This document shows positions 9,469 to 20,000 of a DNA stretch of 64,000 bases, piece after piece. Position numbers and translations under genes: made by a program. The DNA lies in NCBI GenBank assembly GCA_963676435.2, contig CAXXOZ010000007.1:1-64000 (forward strand). The letters are read 5' to 3'. The stretch is from CAXXOZ01 sp963676435. GTDB taxonomy: Bacteria > Bacillota > Clostridia > Lachnospirales > Lachnospiraceae. Each line of letters opens with the position of its first letter. Position 1 is the stretch's first letter. Under the pieces are notes generated by a model. It did not search any database. It saw only the letters and a list, made by a program, of their open reading frames with translations, and was not told the origin of the DNA.

Positions 9469-10017
9469 ATGAGTAATATATATGCTTTCTTAGCAGAAGG
9501 ATTTGAAGAAACAGAAGCAATTGCTGTTATTGATGTCCTTTTAAGAGCCGAAATTGAAACAAAAATTGTTTCAACTACTAAAGATAAGTGTGTAAAGGGA
9601 GCCCATGGAATAACAATTTGCGGGGATATTCTTTTTGAAGAGGGGGATTATTCAGATGCAGAAATCTTGTTTTTACCAGGTGGAATGCCAGGGAAAATAA
9701 ATCTACAAAAATTTCAGCCCCTTAGAGAACTTTTAAAGAAGCAAAATGAATGCAATAAAAAAATTGCTGCTATTTGTGCAGCACCAGGAATTTTAGGGGA
9801 TTTAGGAATCTTGGAAGGAAAAAAAGCAACATGTTTTCCAGGATTTGAAAAAGAATTAATAGGTGCAACATTTTTGGAAGAAAAAGTTGTAAAATCCGAA
9901 AATATAATAACGAGCAGAGGAATGGGTACTGCTATTGATATGGGACTTGAATTAGTGAGAATTTTAAAAGGTGATAAATGTTCTTCAGACCTTGCAGCAA
10001 AGATACAATACTATTAG
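9469..10017 (+). CDS. DJ-1/PfpI family protein (YajL/ThiJ-like)
   Basis: 182-aa single DJ-1 domain. The N-terminal AFLAEGFEETEA includes the conserved acidic residue, and IAAICAAPGILGD carries the nucleophile-elbow Cys103, followed by TCFPGFE and TSRGMGTAIDMGLELV. This is the pattern of the DJ-1/YajL branch, implicated in oxidative or carbonyl stress defence; the exact activity is debated in the family. The start has a strong AGGAGG. A lipoprotein gene follows after 19 bases. Confidence 0.92.
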   Translation: MSNIYAFLAEGFEETEAIAVIDVLLRAEIETKIVSTTKDKCVKGAHGITICGDILFEEGDYSDAEILFLPGGMPGKINLQKFQPLRELLKKQNECNKKIAAICAAPGILGDLGILEGKKATCFPGFEKELIGATFLEEKVVKSENIITSRGMGTAIDMGLELVRILKGDKCSSDLAAKIQYY

Positions 10018-10036
10018 TATAAAGGGAGAGTTATTT

Positions 10037-10717
10037 ATGAAGAATAGGAAAATATTTATTATATGCCTGATTTTTGGATTGATAATTGTTTTTACAGGTT
10101 GCAAAGAAAAAATTGAATATGGCTCCTTAGAAGGTAAAGCCACTGGGACTATTGATTTTTCCGAGGAAGTTCCAGAAGTTGAGCTTGATAATATTAAAGC
10201 TGAAATAGGAGAAGAAATTGACTATACTTCAGAAATTGAAGTTATTGGTTCAGATGACTTAAGTAATTATCAAATAAGCGTTAATACAACAGGTGTAAAC
10301 ACTGAAGAAGAAGGCACTTATACTGCTACATATACAATTACATATGATGATCAAACATATACAAAACAGATAAAGGTCTCAATAGAAGGCGATTCTGAAA
10401 AAAGCAATGAAACAACCACCCAAGCTCAAACGACTAAACAAGTTCAGGAAACAACAAAAAGTTCTAAAGAAACAAATGCTCAAACGAGCACTGTAACTAC
10501 AACCAAATCGTCAGGTGTGCCAGTGGCGGAAATAGAGCTTTTATCTGGGGAAATCGTTTCAATTAATTGTACAGTAGATAAATATATTATTTCTACAAGA
10601 ACAGATATAAGTACAATTACTAGAGATGGAGTAACTTATCAAGTTGAAAAATTGATAATAACTTACAATACAGGAGCAGAACAAGTTTTAGAGACGGTTG
10701 AGAAAAAAATTAGCTAA
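10037..10717 (+). CDS. Putative lipoprotein with Ig-like domain
   Basis: 226 aa. Start chosen at 10037 (GGGAGAG upstream), giving MKNRK, a hydrophobic stretch and the lipobox FTGC at Cys22, so it is secreted and lipid-anchored. Residues 45-120 look like a bacterial Ig/cadherin-like repeat (EEGTYTATYTITYDDQTY). This is followed by a Thr/Gln/Ser-rich linker and a C-terminal domain with no match I recognise. Possibly a wall-associated or adhesion protein; function unknown. The frame is open upstream to 9971, but that start overlaps the DJ-1 gene and loses the signal peptide. Confidence 0.75.
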   Translation: MKNRKIFIICLIFGLIIVFTGCKEKIEYGSLEGKATGTIDFSEEVPEVELDNIKAEIGEEIDYTSEIEVIGSDDLSNYQISVNTTGVNTEEEGTYTATYTITYDDQTYTKQIKVSIEGDSEKSNETTTQAQTTKQVQETTKSSKETNAQTSTVTTTKSSGVPVAEIELLSGEIVSINCTVDKYIISTRTDISTITRDGVTYQVEKLIITYNTGAEQVLETVEKKIS

Positions 10718-10745
10718 TGACAATAATAAAATCTCGTGCTATAAT
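10717..10745 (+). promoter_or_regulatory. Promoter of tig
   Basis: ATGACA (10717-10722), 17-base spacer, TATAAT (10740-10745) with extended TGC before it. It starts on the last base of the lipoprotein stop codon. Confidence 0.75.
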
Positions 10746-10783
10746 GTTACGATGTACAATTTTGATACAGGAGGATGCAAATA

Positions 10784-12064
10784 ATGAGTTTACAGATTGA
10801 AAAACTTGAAAAAAATATGGCAAAACTTACTATAGAAGTAGATGTCGAAGAGGTGGAAAAAGCTATTGAGGCTGCATACCACAAAATGAAAGGGAAAATT
10901 TCTATTGCTGGTTTCAGACAAGGAAAAGTTCCAAGAAAAATGATTGAAAAAACATATGGAACAGATGTGTTTTATGAAGAAGCAGTAAACATTATGATTC
11001 CAGATGCATATGAAAAAGAATTATCAGAAAGTGATTTACCAGTAGTATCACAGCCAGAAATAAATGTTGAGCAGATTGAAGCGGGAAAACCATTTATTTT
11101 TACAGCCATGGTAGCTTTAAAACCAGAAATAGAACTAGGAAAATATAAAGGAATTAAAACAGACAAAATAGACACAACTGTATCAGATGAAGAAATAGAT
11201 GCTGAACTAGAGAAAATCAGAGAACAAAACTCAAGATTAGTACCTGTTGAAGACAGAGCAGTAGAAAATGATGATACTGTATTAATCGATTTTGAAGGAT
11301 TTGTTGATGGAGTTGCTTTTGAAGGTGGAAAAGCAGAAGACCATTCACTTGTAATCGGATCTCATTCATTTATAGATACTTTTGAAGATCAAATTATTGG
11401 ACAAAAAACTGGTGACGAACTTGAAGTGAATGTTACTTTCCCAGAAGAATATCACGCTGAAGAGTTAAAAGGTAAGCCAGCTATGTTCAAGGTTAAAGTA
11501 AAAGAAATTAAAACAAAAGAAATGCCTGAATTAGATGACGAATTTGCTGGAGAGGTTTCAGAGTTTGAAACTTTAAGTGAATATAAAGAAGATATTAAAG
11601 CTAAAATGGTTTCTAAAAAAGAAGCAGATGCAAAAGCTAAAAAAGAAGATCAAATTATAGAGCAGATAATAAATGATTCTAAAATGGATATTCCGAAACC
11701 TATGATAGATACTCAGGCTAGTCAGCTTGCAAATGATTTTGCAAACCGTCTTGCAGGTCAAGGTATTCCAGTTGAGCAGTATTTCCAATTTACAGGAATG
11801 ACTCAGGAAACATTAATGGCTCAGATGGAAGAACAGGCTACAAAAAGAATTCAAAGCAGACTTGTTTTAGAAGCAATTGCAAAAGCAGAATCAGTGGAAG
11901 TTAGCGATGAAGAAGTAAATGCAGAATTCGAAAAAATGGCTCAGGCATACCAGATGGAATTTGAAAAGCTTAAAGAAATGATTTCAGATGTTGAAAAAGA
12001 TAACATGAAAGAAGATCTTTCTGTACAAAAAGCAGCTGAATTAGTTGTAGAATTAAGCAAATAA
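10784..12064 (+). CDS. tig: Trigger factor
   Basis: Ribosome-bound chaperone and peptidyl-prolyl isomerase that meets nascent chains at the tunnel exit. The N-terminal ribosome-binding domain carries the signature GFRQGKVPRKMIEK near residue 44; the FKBP-type domain spans roughly 150-245 (DTVLIDFEGFVDG ... FPEEYHAEELKGK), followed by the helical C-terminal chaperone arms. The length of 426 aa is normal. The start at 10784 (MSLQIEKLEKN) is 9 bases after AGGAGG; the earlier ATG at 10775 abuts the site directly. Heads the tig-clpP-clpX-lon-engB cluster conserved in Firmicutes. Confidence 0.97.
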   Translation: MSLQIEKLEKNMAKLTIEVDVEEVEKAIEAAYHKMKGKISIAGFRQGKVPRKMIEKTYGTDVFYEEAVNIMIPDAYEKELSESDLPVVSQPEINVEQIEAGKPFIFTAMVALKPEIELGKYKGIKTDKIDTTVSDEEIDAELEKIREQNSRLVPVEDRAVENDDTVLIDFEGFVDGVAFEGGKAEDHSLVIGSHSFIDTFEDQIIGQKTGDELEVNVTFPEEYHAEELKGKPAMFKVKVKEIKTKEMPELDDEFAGEVSEFETLSEYKEDIKAKMVSKKEADAKAKKEDQIIEQIINDSKMDIPKPMIDTQASQLANDFANRLAGQGIPVEQYFQFTGMTQETLMAQMEEQATKRIQSRLVLEAIAKAESVEVSDEEVNAEFEKMAQAYQMEFEKLKEMISDVEKDNMKEDLSVQKAAELVVELSK

Positions 12065-12087
12065 TTAGTGAAAAGAGGTAGTTAATT

Positions 12088-12681
12088 ATGAGTTTAGTGC
12101 CTTATGTTATAGAACAAACAAGTAGAGGTGAACGCTCCTATGATATTTATTCTCGTCTTTTAAAAGAAAGAATTATATTTTTAGGAGAAGAAGTTAATGA
12201 AGTAACAGCAAGCCTTGTTGTTGCCCAGTTATTGTTTTTAGAATCAGAAGACCCTGGAAAAGATATTCATATTTATATTAACAGTCCAGGAGGCTCTGTT
12301 ACAGCAGGAATGGCTATATATGATACAATGCAGTATATAAAATGTGATGTTTCTACTATATGTATAGGGATGGCAGCAAGTATGGGAGCATTTTTACTCT
12401 CAGGAGGAACAAAAGGAAAAAGATATGCTCTTCCAAATGCTGAAATTATGATACATCAGCCATTAGGTGGAGCACAGGGACAGGCATCAGATATAAAAAT
12501 CGTTGCAGATCATATTTTAAAAACAAGATCAAAATTAAATACAATTTTAGCTGAAAATACAGGCAAACCTATAGAAATTATTGAAGTTGATACTGAGAGA
12601 GATAACTATATGTCGGCTAATGAAGCTAAAGAATATGGTATGATTGATAACGTTATTGAAAACAGAGAAGATGCTATGTAA
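12088..12681 (+). CDS. clpP: ATP-dependent Clp protease proteolytic subunit
   Basis: 197-aa serine peptidase that forms the tetradecameric barrel fed by ClpX (next gene) and other AAA+ partners. Catalytic triad visible: Ser98 in GMAASMGAF, His123 in MIHQPLGG, Asp172 in VDTERDN. The axial-loop N-terminus LVPYVIEQTSRGERSYDIYSRLL is typical. It follows tig by 23 bases. Confidence 0.98.
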   Translation: MSLVPYVIEQTSRGERSYDIYSRLLKERIIFLGEEVNEVTASLVVAQLLFLESEDPGKDIHIYINSPGGSVTAGMAIYDTMQYIKCDVSTICIGMAASMGAFLLSGGTKGKRYALPNAEIMIHQPLGGAQGQASDIKIVADHILKTRSKLNTILAENTGKPIEIIEVDTERDNYMSANEAKEYGMIDNVIENREDAM

Positions 12682-12708
12682 ATCTTGAAGGTTTAAAGGA
12701 GAAACTAA

Positions 12709-14010
12709 ATGGCAAATAAAACAGATGAAAGCAAAACATTAAGATGTTCATTTTGTGGTAAGACTCAGGATCAGGTTAGAAAATTAATAGCTGGACCTAA
12801 TGGGGCTTTTATTTGCGACGAGTGCGTTGATATTTGCTCTGAAATAATTGACGAAGAGTTCGAAGATTTTGAAGAAGATTTTGAAGAAGGAATTAACCTT
12901 TTAAAACCTCAGGAAATTAAGAAGTTTTTAGATGAATATGTTATAGGACAAAGTGAAGCTAAGAAAGTTTTAGCCGTTTCAGTATATAACCACTATAAAA
13001 GAATAATGTCAGGTAAAAGCCTTGATGTAGAATTACAAAAAAGCAATATATTAATGCTAGGTCCTACTGGTTCAGGTAAAACATATTTAGCCCAAACATT
13101 GGCAAAATTATTAAATGTACCATTTGCTATTGCAGATGCGACAGCACTTACAGAAGCTGGATATGTTGGTGAAGATGTTGAAAATATATTATTAAAACTT
13201 ATTCAAGCAGCAGACTACGATATATCTAAGGCAGAGTTTGGTATTATATATATTGATGAAATTGATAAAATAACCAAGAAATCTGAAAATGTTTCTATTA
13301 CAAGAGATGTTTCAGGAGAAGGTGTGCAGCAGGCCTTACTTAAAATTCTTGAAGGAACTCAAGCATCAGTACCACCTCAGGGAGGAAGAAAGCATCCGCA
13401 TCAGGAGCTTCTACAAATTGATACAACAAATGTTTTATTTATATGTGGTGGTGCATTTGATGGGCTTGAAAAAATTATTGAAACTAGAATTGACAGAAAA
13501 TCTATTGGTTTCAATGCTGAAATAGCAAATAAAAGTGAATCTGAAATTGATGAACTTTTCCATCAGGTAATGCCACAGGATCTTATAAAATTTGGTATTA
13601 TTCCAGAGTTTATAGGTCGAGTTCCTGTAACAGTTGCATTAGATTCTTTGGATAGAGAAGCTCTAATAAAAATTTTAAGTGAACCAAAAAATGCTTTAAT
13701 AAAACAATACAAAAAATTGTTCGAGCTTGATGATGTTGAGTTAGAGTTTACAAGAGAAGCAATTGAAGCAATTGCGGAGAAATCTTATGAGCGTAAAACA
13801 GGAGCCAGAGGATTAAGAGCGATAATGGAAAGCGTTATGATGGATATTATGTATATAATACCTTCAGACACTTCAATAAGAAAATGTGTTATTACGAAGG
13901 AAGTTGTCGATGACAAGGCTGAACCAGAATTGATTTATGGTGAAGCTAAAGAAAACAAGAAGCAAAACGGAAAGAAAATATATAAAAAAAACAAAGATGA
14001 AATTGCATAG
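12709..14010 (+). CDS. clpX: ATP-dependent Clp protease ATP-binding subunit ClpX
   Basis: 433-aa AAA+ unfoldase. The N-terminal zinc-binding domain has Cys13, Cys16, Cys36 and Cys39; Walker A is GPTGSGKT, Walker B is IIYIDEIDKI, and the sensor/arginine regions (RIDRKSIGF, ERKTGARGLR) are present. The pore and ClpP-docking regions (IIPEFIGRVPV; IGFNAE) are as expected. It has a lysine-rich C-terminal tail. Good AAAGGAG site; 27 bases after clpP, so ClpXP is made from one transcript. Confidence 0.98.
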   Translation: MANKTDESKTLRCSFCGKTQDQVRKLIAGPNGAFICDECVDICSEIIDEEFEDFEEDFEEGINLLKPQEIKKFLDEYVIGQSEAKKVLAVSVYNHYKRIMSGKSLDVELQKSNILMLGPTGSGKTYLAQTLAKLLNVPFAIADATALTEAGYVGEDVENILLKLIQAADYDISKAEFGIIYIDEIDKITKKSENVSITRDVSGEGVQQALLKILEGTQASVPPQGGRKHPHQELLQIDTTNVLFICGGAFDGLEKIIETRIDRKSIGFNAEIANKSESEIDELFHQVMPQDLIKFGIIPEFIGRVPVTVALDSLDREALIKILSEPKNALIKQYKKLFELDDVELEFTREAIEAIAEKSYERKTGARGLRAIMESVMMDIMYIIPSDTSIRKCVITKEVVDDKAEPELIYGEAKENKKQNGKKIYKKNKDEIA

Positions 14011-14026
14011 TAGGTAGGTGAAAATA

Positions 14027-16351
14027 TTGAACGATAAGTTAATATTACCAGTGATTCCGTTAAGGGGGGTTACCTTGCTACCAGGTACAATAGCACATTT
14101 TGATGTTACAAGGGAAAAATCTGTGTTAGCACTTGAGGCAGTAATGGTTAGCGATCAGAACATATTTTTAGTCACTCAAAAAAATGCAGCAAATTTGGAA
14201 TATGATGTAGATAATCTACATAAAATGGGGGTGGTAGCAAACGTTAAGCAATTAATTAAGCTACCATCTGGCATTATACGTGTATTGGTAGATGTTAGGG
14301 AAAGAGCAGAAATTGTTAATATTCTTGAAGAAGAGCCTTTTTTAAAAGCGGAAATTAAATGTATTGAACTTTTAGAAGTACATTTAGATGAAGCCCAGAA
14401 AGAGGCTATGTTGCGTGTTTTAAGAGATTTGATTGCTAAATATTATATTCTTAATCCTCAAATGAATTCAGAAGTAATTAAAAACATTACTGAAATTAAA
14501 GATATAAAGGAATTACTTTTTCAAATTTCAATTCATTTTCCTTTTCCACAGGAAGACAAACAAAAATTTTTGGAAGCTCAGGAAATTGCTAATAGATACG
14601 AATTAATAGTTAAATTTTTAGGAAAAGAAATTGAAGTAAATAAAATACAAAAAGAATTTCAGGATAAAATAAAAGAACGAATTGATGATAATCAAAAAGA
14701 ATATATTTTAAGAGAACAGATAAAACTTATTAGAGAAGAATTGGGTGAAGATAATACTTTATCTGATGCTGATCTATTTCTTGAAGAAGTTAAGAAACTA
14801 AAGGCTAATAAAAGTGTAAAAGAAAAAATCGAGAAAGAAATAAGTAAATTCAAAGGGATCTCATCAAACTCTTCTGAAAGTAGTATTGTTAGAGGTTATA
14901 TTGAAACATTATTAGAAATGCCTTGGGACAAAGTGTCTAAAGATAGTAAAGACATAAAAAGGGCAAAGATGATTTTGGATAGAGATCATTATGGTTTGGA
15001 AAAAGTCAAAGAGAGAATGTTGGAGTTTTTAGCTGTAAGAGCTTTAAATGCCAATAAAGGTCCTAGCCCAATAATATGTTTGATTGGACCTCCAGGGACA
15101 GGAAAAACTTCAGTAGCTAAATCAGTAGCTACAGCATTAAATAAAAAATATGTAAGAATCTCGTTAGGTGGAGTTAGAGATGAAGCAGAAATAAGAGGAC
15201 ATAGAAGAACTTATGTAGGGGCTATGCCTGGAAGAATTGCAACAAGTCTTAAACAGGCAGGAGTAAAGAATCCTTTAATGTTGTTGGACGAAATAGACAA
15301 GTTGGGAAATGATTATAAAGGCGATCCTTCGTCTGCCTTGCTAGAGGTTTTAGACTCTGAACAAAATTCAAAATTTAGAGATCATTATATTGAACTGCCT
15401 TTGGATTTATCAGAAGTATTTTTTGTGGCTACTGCAAATAATATCCAAACAATTCCTACACCTTTATTAGATAGAATGGAAATAATTGAGGTCACAAGTT
15501 ATACAGAAAATGAAAAAGAACATATAGCAAGTGAGCACCTAATAGAAAAGCAAATGAAAAGTCATGGTCTCTCACCAGAAAATCTAATAATTAGCAAACA
15601 GGCTCTCAAAAAAATAATACAAAGCTATACAAAAGAAGCGGGTGTTAGAAGTTTAGAGAGAAAAATAGCTGATATATGTAGAAAAGCTGCTAGAGAAATT
15701 TTAGAATATAATAAAAAAACAGTTAGAATAACTGAAAAAAATGTTGAAAAATATTTAGGAAAGCCTAGATACAATATTGAATATGCTAATGAAATTGATG
15801 AAATAGGGATTGTAAGAGGATTGGCGTGGACAAGTGTTGGAGGAGATACACTTCAAATAGAAGTTAATATTATGCCAGGCAAAGGAGAGGTATTATTAAC
15901 AGGAAAACTTGGTGATGTAATGAAAGAGTCTGCAACAGCAGGACTAAGCTATATTAGATCAATTGCCCATAAATATAATATAAAAGATGACCTATTTAAA
16001 GAAAAAGATATACATATTCATATCCCAGAAGGTGCTGTACCAAAAGACGGACCGTCAGCTGGTATAACAATGGCTACAGCAATGTTATCAGCAATAATCG
16101 AAGTACCCGTAAGGTCTGACATAGCCATGACAGGTGAAATCACTTTAAGAGGTCGTGTACTTCCTATAGGTGGATTAAAAGAAAAAATCTTGGCAGCAAA
16201 AGTTGCAAATATAAAAACTGTGCTTGTGCCCAATAAGAACAAAAGAGATGTGGATGAGATATCTCAGGAAATACAAAAAGGTATCAAGATAATATATGTA
16301 GATACAATGGAGGAAGTGCTAAAAGAAGCACTATGTAAAAATGATAATTAA
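14027..16351 (+). CDS. lon: ATP-dependent protease Lon
   Basis: Homohexameric AAA+ serine protease for damaged and regulatory proteins. N-terminal LAN domain (LILPVIPLRGVTLLPG), coiled middle, AAA+ module with GPPGTGKTS and LLLDEIDKLG, and a C-terminal protease domain with the catalytic serine in KDGPSAGITMATA and its lysine partner after GEITLRGRVLPIGGLKEK. About 774 aa. Start: TTG 14027 sits 5 bases after AGGTGA (14016-14021), a good anti-SD match. GTG 14018, which would add three residues, lies inside that site. The 3' end overlaps engB by 11 bases. Confidence 0.97.
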   Translation: MNDKLILPVIPLRGVTLLPGTIAHFDVTREKSVLALEAVMVSDQNIFLVTQKNAANLEYDVDNLHKMGVVANVKQLIKLPSGIIRVLVDVRERAEIVNILEEEPFLKAEIKCIELLEVHLDEAQKEAMLRVLRDLIAKYYILNPQMNSEVIKNITEIKDIKELLFQISIHFPFPQEDKQKFLEAQEIANRYELIVKFLGKEIEVNKIQKEFQDKIKERIDDNQKEYILREQIKLIREELGEDNTLSDADLFLEEVKKLKANKSVKEKIEKEISKFKGISSNSSESSIVRGYIETLLEMPWDKVSKDSKDIKRAKMILDRDHYGLEKVKERMLEFLAVRALNANKGPSPIICLIGPPGTGKTSVAKSVATALNKKYVRISLGGVRDEAEIRGHRRTYVGAMPGRIATSLKQAGVKNPLMLLDEIDKLGNDYKGDPSSALLEVLDSEQNSKFRDHYIELPLDLSEVFFVATANNIQTIPTPLLDRMEIIEVTSYTENEKEHIASEHLIEKQMKSHGLSPENLIISKQALKKIIQSYTKEAGVRSLERKIADICRKAAREILEYNKKTVRITEKNVEKYLGKPRYNIEYANEIDEIGIVRGLAWTSVGGDTLQIEVNIMPGKGEVLLTGKLGDVMKESATAGLSYIRSIAHKYNIKDDLFKEKDIHIHIPEGAVPKDGPSAGITMATAMLSAIIEVPVRSDIAMTGEITLRGRVLPIGGLKEKILAAKVANIKTVLVPNKNKRDVDEISQEIQKGIKIIYVDTMEEVLKEALCKNDN

Positions 16352-16925
16352 AAGTGTTAATTTAGAAACTGTGTGTGGAATAACTAGTACTTTACCTCAA
16401 AATGTCTTACCAGAGGTTGCTTTTTCAGGGAAATCTAATGTGGGTAAATCTTCACTAATAAATGCCCTGATGAACAGAAAGTCATATGCGAGGACATCTT
16501 CTCAACCAGGTAAAACACAAACAATAAATTTTTATAATATTAATGAAGAAGTTTATTTTGTGGATTTACCAGGATATGGATATGCAAAGATTGCAAAATC
16601 AGTTAAAGAGAAGTGGGGGCCATTTATTGAAAAATATTTAAGGAATTCATCCCAGCTTAAGGCAGTATTTTTATTAATAGATATCAGGCATGAGCCAGGA
16701 AAAAATGATATAAATATGTACGAATGGATATTGTATAATGGTTTTCAGCCTATAATAATTGCAACAAAGGCTGATAAAATTAAAAGAAGCCAAATTGCAA
16801 AACATATAAAAATAATTAAAGAAACATTAAAATTAAAAAAGGAAGCTATAGTTATTCCATTTTCTTCTGTAACAAAGCAAGGAAGAGACGAGATATGGGA
16901 AACTATAAGTAACCTTATAACATAA
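16341..16925 (+). CDS. engB: Ribosome biogenesis GTP-binding protein EngB (YsxC/YihA)
   Basis: 194-aa single-domain GTPase required for 50S subunit assembly. G1 GKSNVGKSS, switch region with SQPGKTQTINFY, G3 DLPGYGYAK, G4 ATKADK and G5 around SSVTKQG are all visible. It begins inside the end of lon, the normal arrangement in Firmicutes. Last gene of the protease cluster. Confidence 0.97.
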   Translation: MIIKSVNLETVCGITSTLPQNVLPEVAFSGKSNVGKSSLINALMNRKSYARTSSQPGKTQTINFYNINEEVYFVDLPGYGYAKIAKSVKEKWGPFIEKYLRNSSQLKAVFLLIDIRHEPGKNDINMYEWILYNGFQPIIIATKADKIKRSQIAKHIKIIKETLKLKKEAIVIPFSSVTKQGRDEIWETISNLIT

Positions 16926-17071
16926 TTTGTTAACGAAGTATTGTGGTTATTGTGTTTTAGTGTGTTTGTTAGTAAAAAGGATTACGAGAAAATTCAGATG
17001 ACTTTAAGGAAGCTTTTTGACACCTACGAAGAAACCTGTAAAGGGGACAAAAAAGCAACGGAGGGTTAATA

Positions 17072-20000
17072 ATGAATGACCGTAAGACTTTACTTATTGC
17101 AGACGACAATAGGGTAAATCGTTTATTATTAGTTGATATTTTAAAAGAATACTATAACATCATAGAAGCCGAAGATGGTAAGGAGGCAATAGATGTTATT
17201 GAGGCAAATAAAGAAGATATAAGTGTAGTACTTCTTGATATTATAATGCCTAAAAAAGATGGTTTTCAAGTTATTAGTGAAATAAGAAACCGATTAAATT
17301 TAAAGGAATTGCCAGTTATAGTAATAACTGTAAAAGATGATCCAAAAGTAGAAGTAAAGGCATTAGATTTAGGTGCAGATGATTTAGTGGTTAAACCTGT
17401 AGAGCCAAAGGTTATATTGCAACGTGTAAAAAACATGATTGAAAAGAAAGAAATGCATCAAATCATGATAGAAAACACTAGACTCAAAGAACAGGCTGAT
17501 GCACAAGCTGTTTTACAGTATAGATTGGACCATGATTCATTAACTGGAATTTATAGTAGAGATATTTTTTGTAAAGAAACCTCAAAAATGTTGGTGAAAA
17601 ACCCAAAAAGTAATTATATTTTGGTATCTTTTGACATTGAAAAAATCAAACTTGTTAATGACTTGTTTGGGAGAAAAATTGGAAATGAGATTTTAAAAGC
17701 TATAGCTGTAAGTTTAAAAATATTGCTTTCCGGAAACGGCACATACGCAAGACTAGAATCAGATAGGTTTGCGGCTTGTTTTTCGGAAAGTTTTTTGACC
17801 CTTTTAGAATTTCAAAAAAAGATAAATGATGCAATAAAATTTATTATTCCAAATTTTACTGTTATTTGTAAATTTGGAGCCTATAAAGTTGTAGATACTG
17901 AGGTAGATATAGATATTATGTGTGACAGAGCTCATATGGCACTACAAACCGTCAAGGGTGATTATAGCATTAATTATGTATACTATAATGATCAGATTCA
18001 TGAAACACTAGTGTTGGAACAAAAAATCATTAGCGATATGGAGGAAGCCTTAGCAGGCAAACAGTTTGAAATTTATCTACAACCTATATATAGTTTATCA
18101 AAAATGAAACCAGTTTCAGCTGAAGCTCTTGTTAGATGGAATCATCCTGAGTTTGGTATGATCTCACCAGGCATATTCATTCCGATTTTTGAAAAAAATG
18201 GATATATTGCTAAGCTTGATTATTTTGTGTGGGAACAAGCCTGTAGATTTTTAGCAAATAGAGCTAAAAAAAATAAAGATGAAATATCAGTTTCTGTAAA
18301 TGTGTCAAGATATACATTATATGATCCTGATCTTAGTAATAAAATAATTAAACTAGTAAAGAAATATGACATAAATCCTCTTCTTTTAAAATTTGAAATC
18401 ACAGAAAGTGCATATACAGATAATCCAAAACAATTAATAAATACAATGGTATTATTGCAAAAATACGGCTTTAAATTATTGATGGATGATTTCGGGAGTG
18501 GATTTTCTTCATTAAATCTTTTAAAAAACCTGAATGTAGATATTTTAAAAATTGATATGAAGTTTTTAGAAGACTTTGAAACATCTTCTAGAGGTGGAAG
18601 TATTTTCACCTCAGTGGTAAGAATGGCTAAATGGTTGAATATTCCTGTTATTGCAGAAGGCGTCGAGACAAAAGCTCAGCTGGAATTTTTAAGAGGTGTC
18701 GGCTGCGATAGCATTCAGGGTTATTATTTTTCTGAGCCATTGTCCATAAAAGAATTTGAAGAACATTTGTTGAAAAATATTGATCTTAATATTGATTCAG
18801 CGCCTAAGATAAGAGAAGAAATGGAATTTGATGAACTATTTAATGGCAATAAAATGTTGACTAGTTTGTTTAATAGTTTTGTTGGAGGTATAGGTATATA
18901 CGAATTTTCACCAGCAGGGCTAGAGGTGATAAGAGTTAATGATAGATATTATGAAGTGATGGGTTATAATCCTCAAACACTTTTTTCAGAGGGTAGAAAT
19001 ATTTTAAATCAACTTTATTCTGAAGAAGATAAAAACATTTTAATAGAAGGATGCAAAAAGGCCATAAAAGGTGAAAAGGTGGATGAAATAACTATAAGGC
19101 GTTATCATGCTGATGGTAATACACTGATGTGGCTAAACAGTAGTATAAGACATTTAGGTGGGGATGGTGAAATACAAATACTCTGCATTACATCAAGTGA
19201 TATTACAGAAAATAAAAAAAATGAAATGCTTTTGGAAAAACAGAGTGAGGATTTAAATCTTAACCGTTCTATAATTCAAGGGCTGTATAATAATGTTTTA
19301 TGTGGGATTATTCAATATACATATGATGATTTGAAAATCTTAAATATTAATGATGAAGCTTGTAGAATACAGGGTTATCCCAATAAGGATGCTCTTTACA
19401 GAAGTATGCAAAAAAGCAAAGAAGAAAAAGAAGAAAATCCTCAATATATTGAATTGAAATCATACCTAGAGAAATATAAAGAAACTGGAAAAAGAGTTAG
19501 TTTTGTACATGAATTTATTAAAGGTGATGGAAATGAAGGATGGGCAAAAGGAAATATTGATATAGGGATAGGTTTTGATGGGGAAAAAATTATACAATGC
19601 GTTTTTATAGATATTTCGGATCAAAAAATAAAGGAAAGAGAATCAATAGAAAGCATTAGAATTATTGAAGATATCTATAATAATGTTCCTTGTGCTATTA
19701 TGCAGTTTACAATTGAAAAAAAACCAAAACTAATAAATTGTAATGAAGCAACTGTTGAACTATATGGTTACGAAAGTTTTAATGAATTAAAAATAGCATT
19801 AAATGAAAACGTCTTTAAACATCTTCATCATGATGAGTTTGATATGGCAAATGAAAATATAAAGACTGTTCTGTCAAGTCAGGTAAAAAGGGATTTCCTA
19901 TATAAGCTTACTAGAAAGGATGGAAGCATTTTCTGGGCTCAAGGTACAATTCATAAGACAAAGAGTATGTCAGGACAAGAAGTTTTAGAAATTGTGTTTA

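Noticed and set aside
16941..17069. Short open frame between engB and the 17.1-kb signalling gene (about 40 codons, ending KKATEG)
   Set aside because: No ribosome site before any of its possible starts (TTG 16941, GTG 16962, ATG 16998) and no recognisable family; more likely leader sequence.
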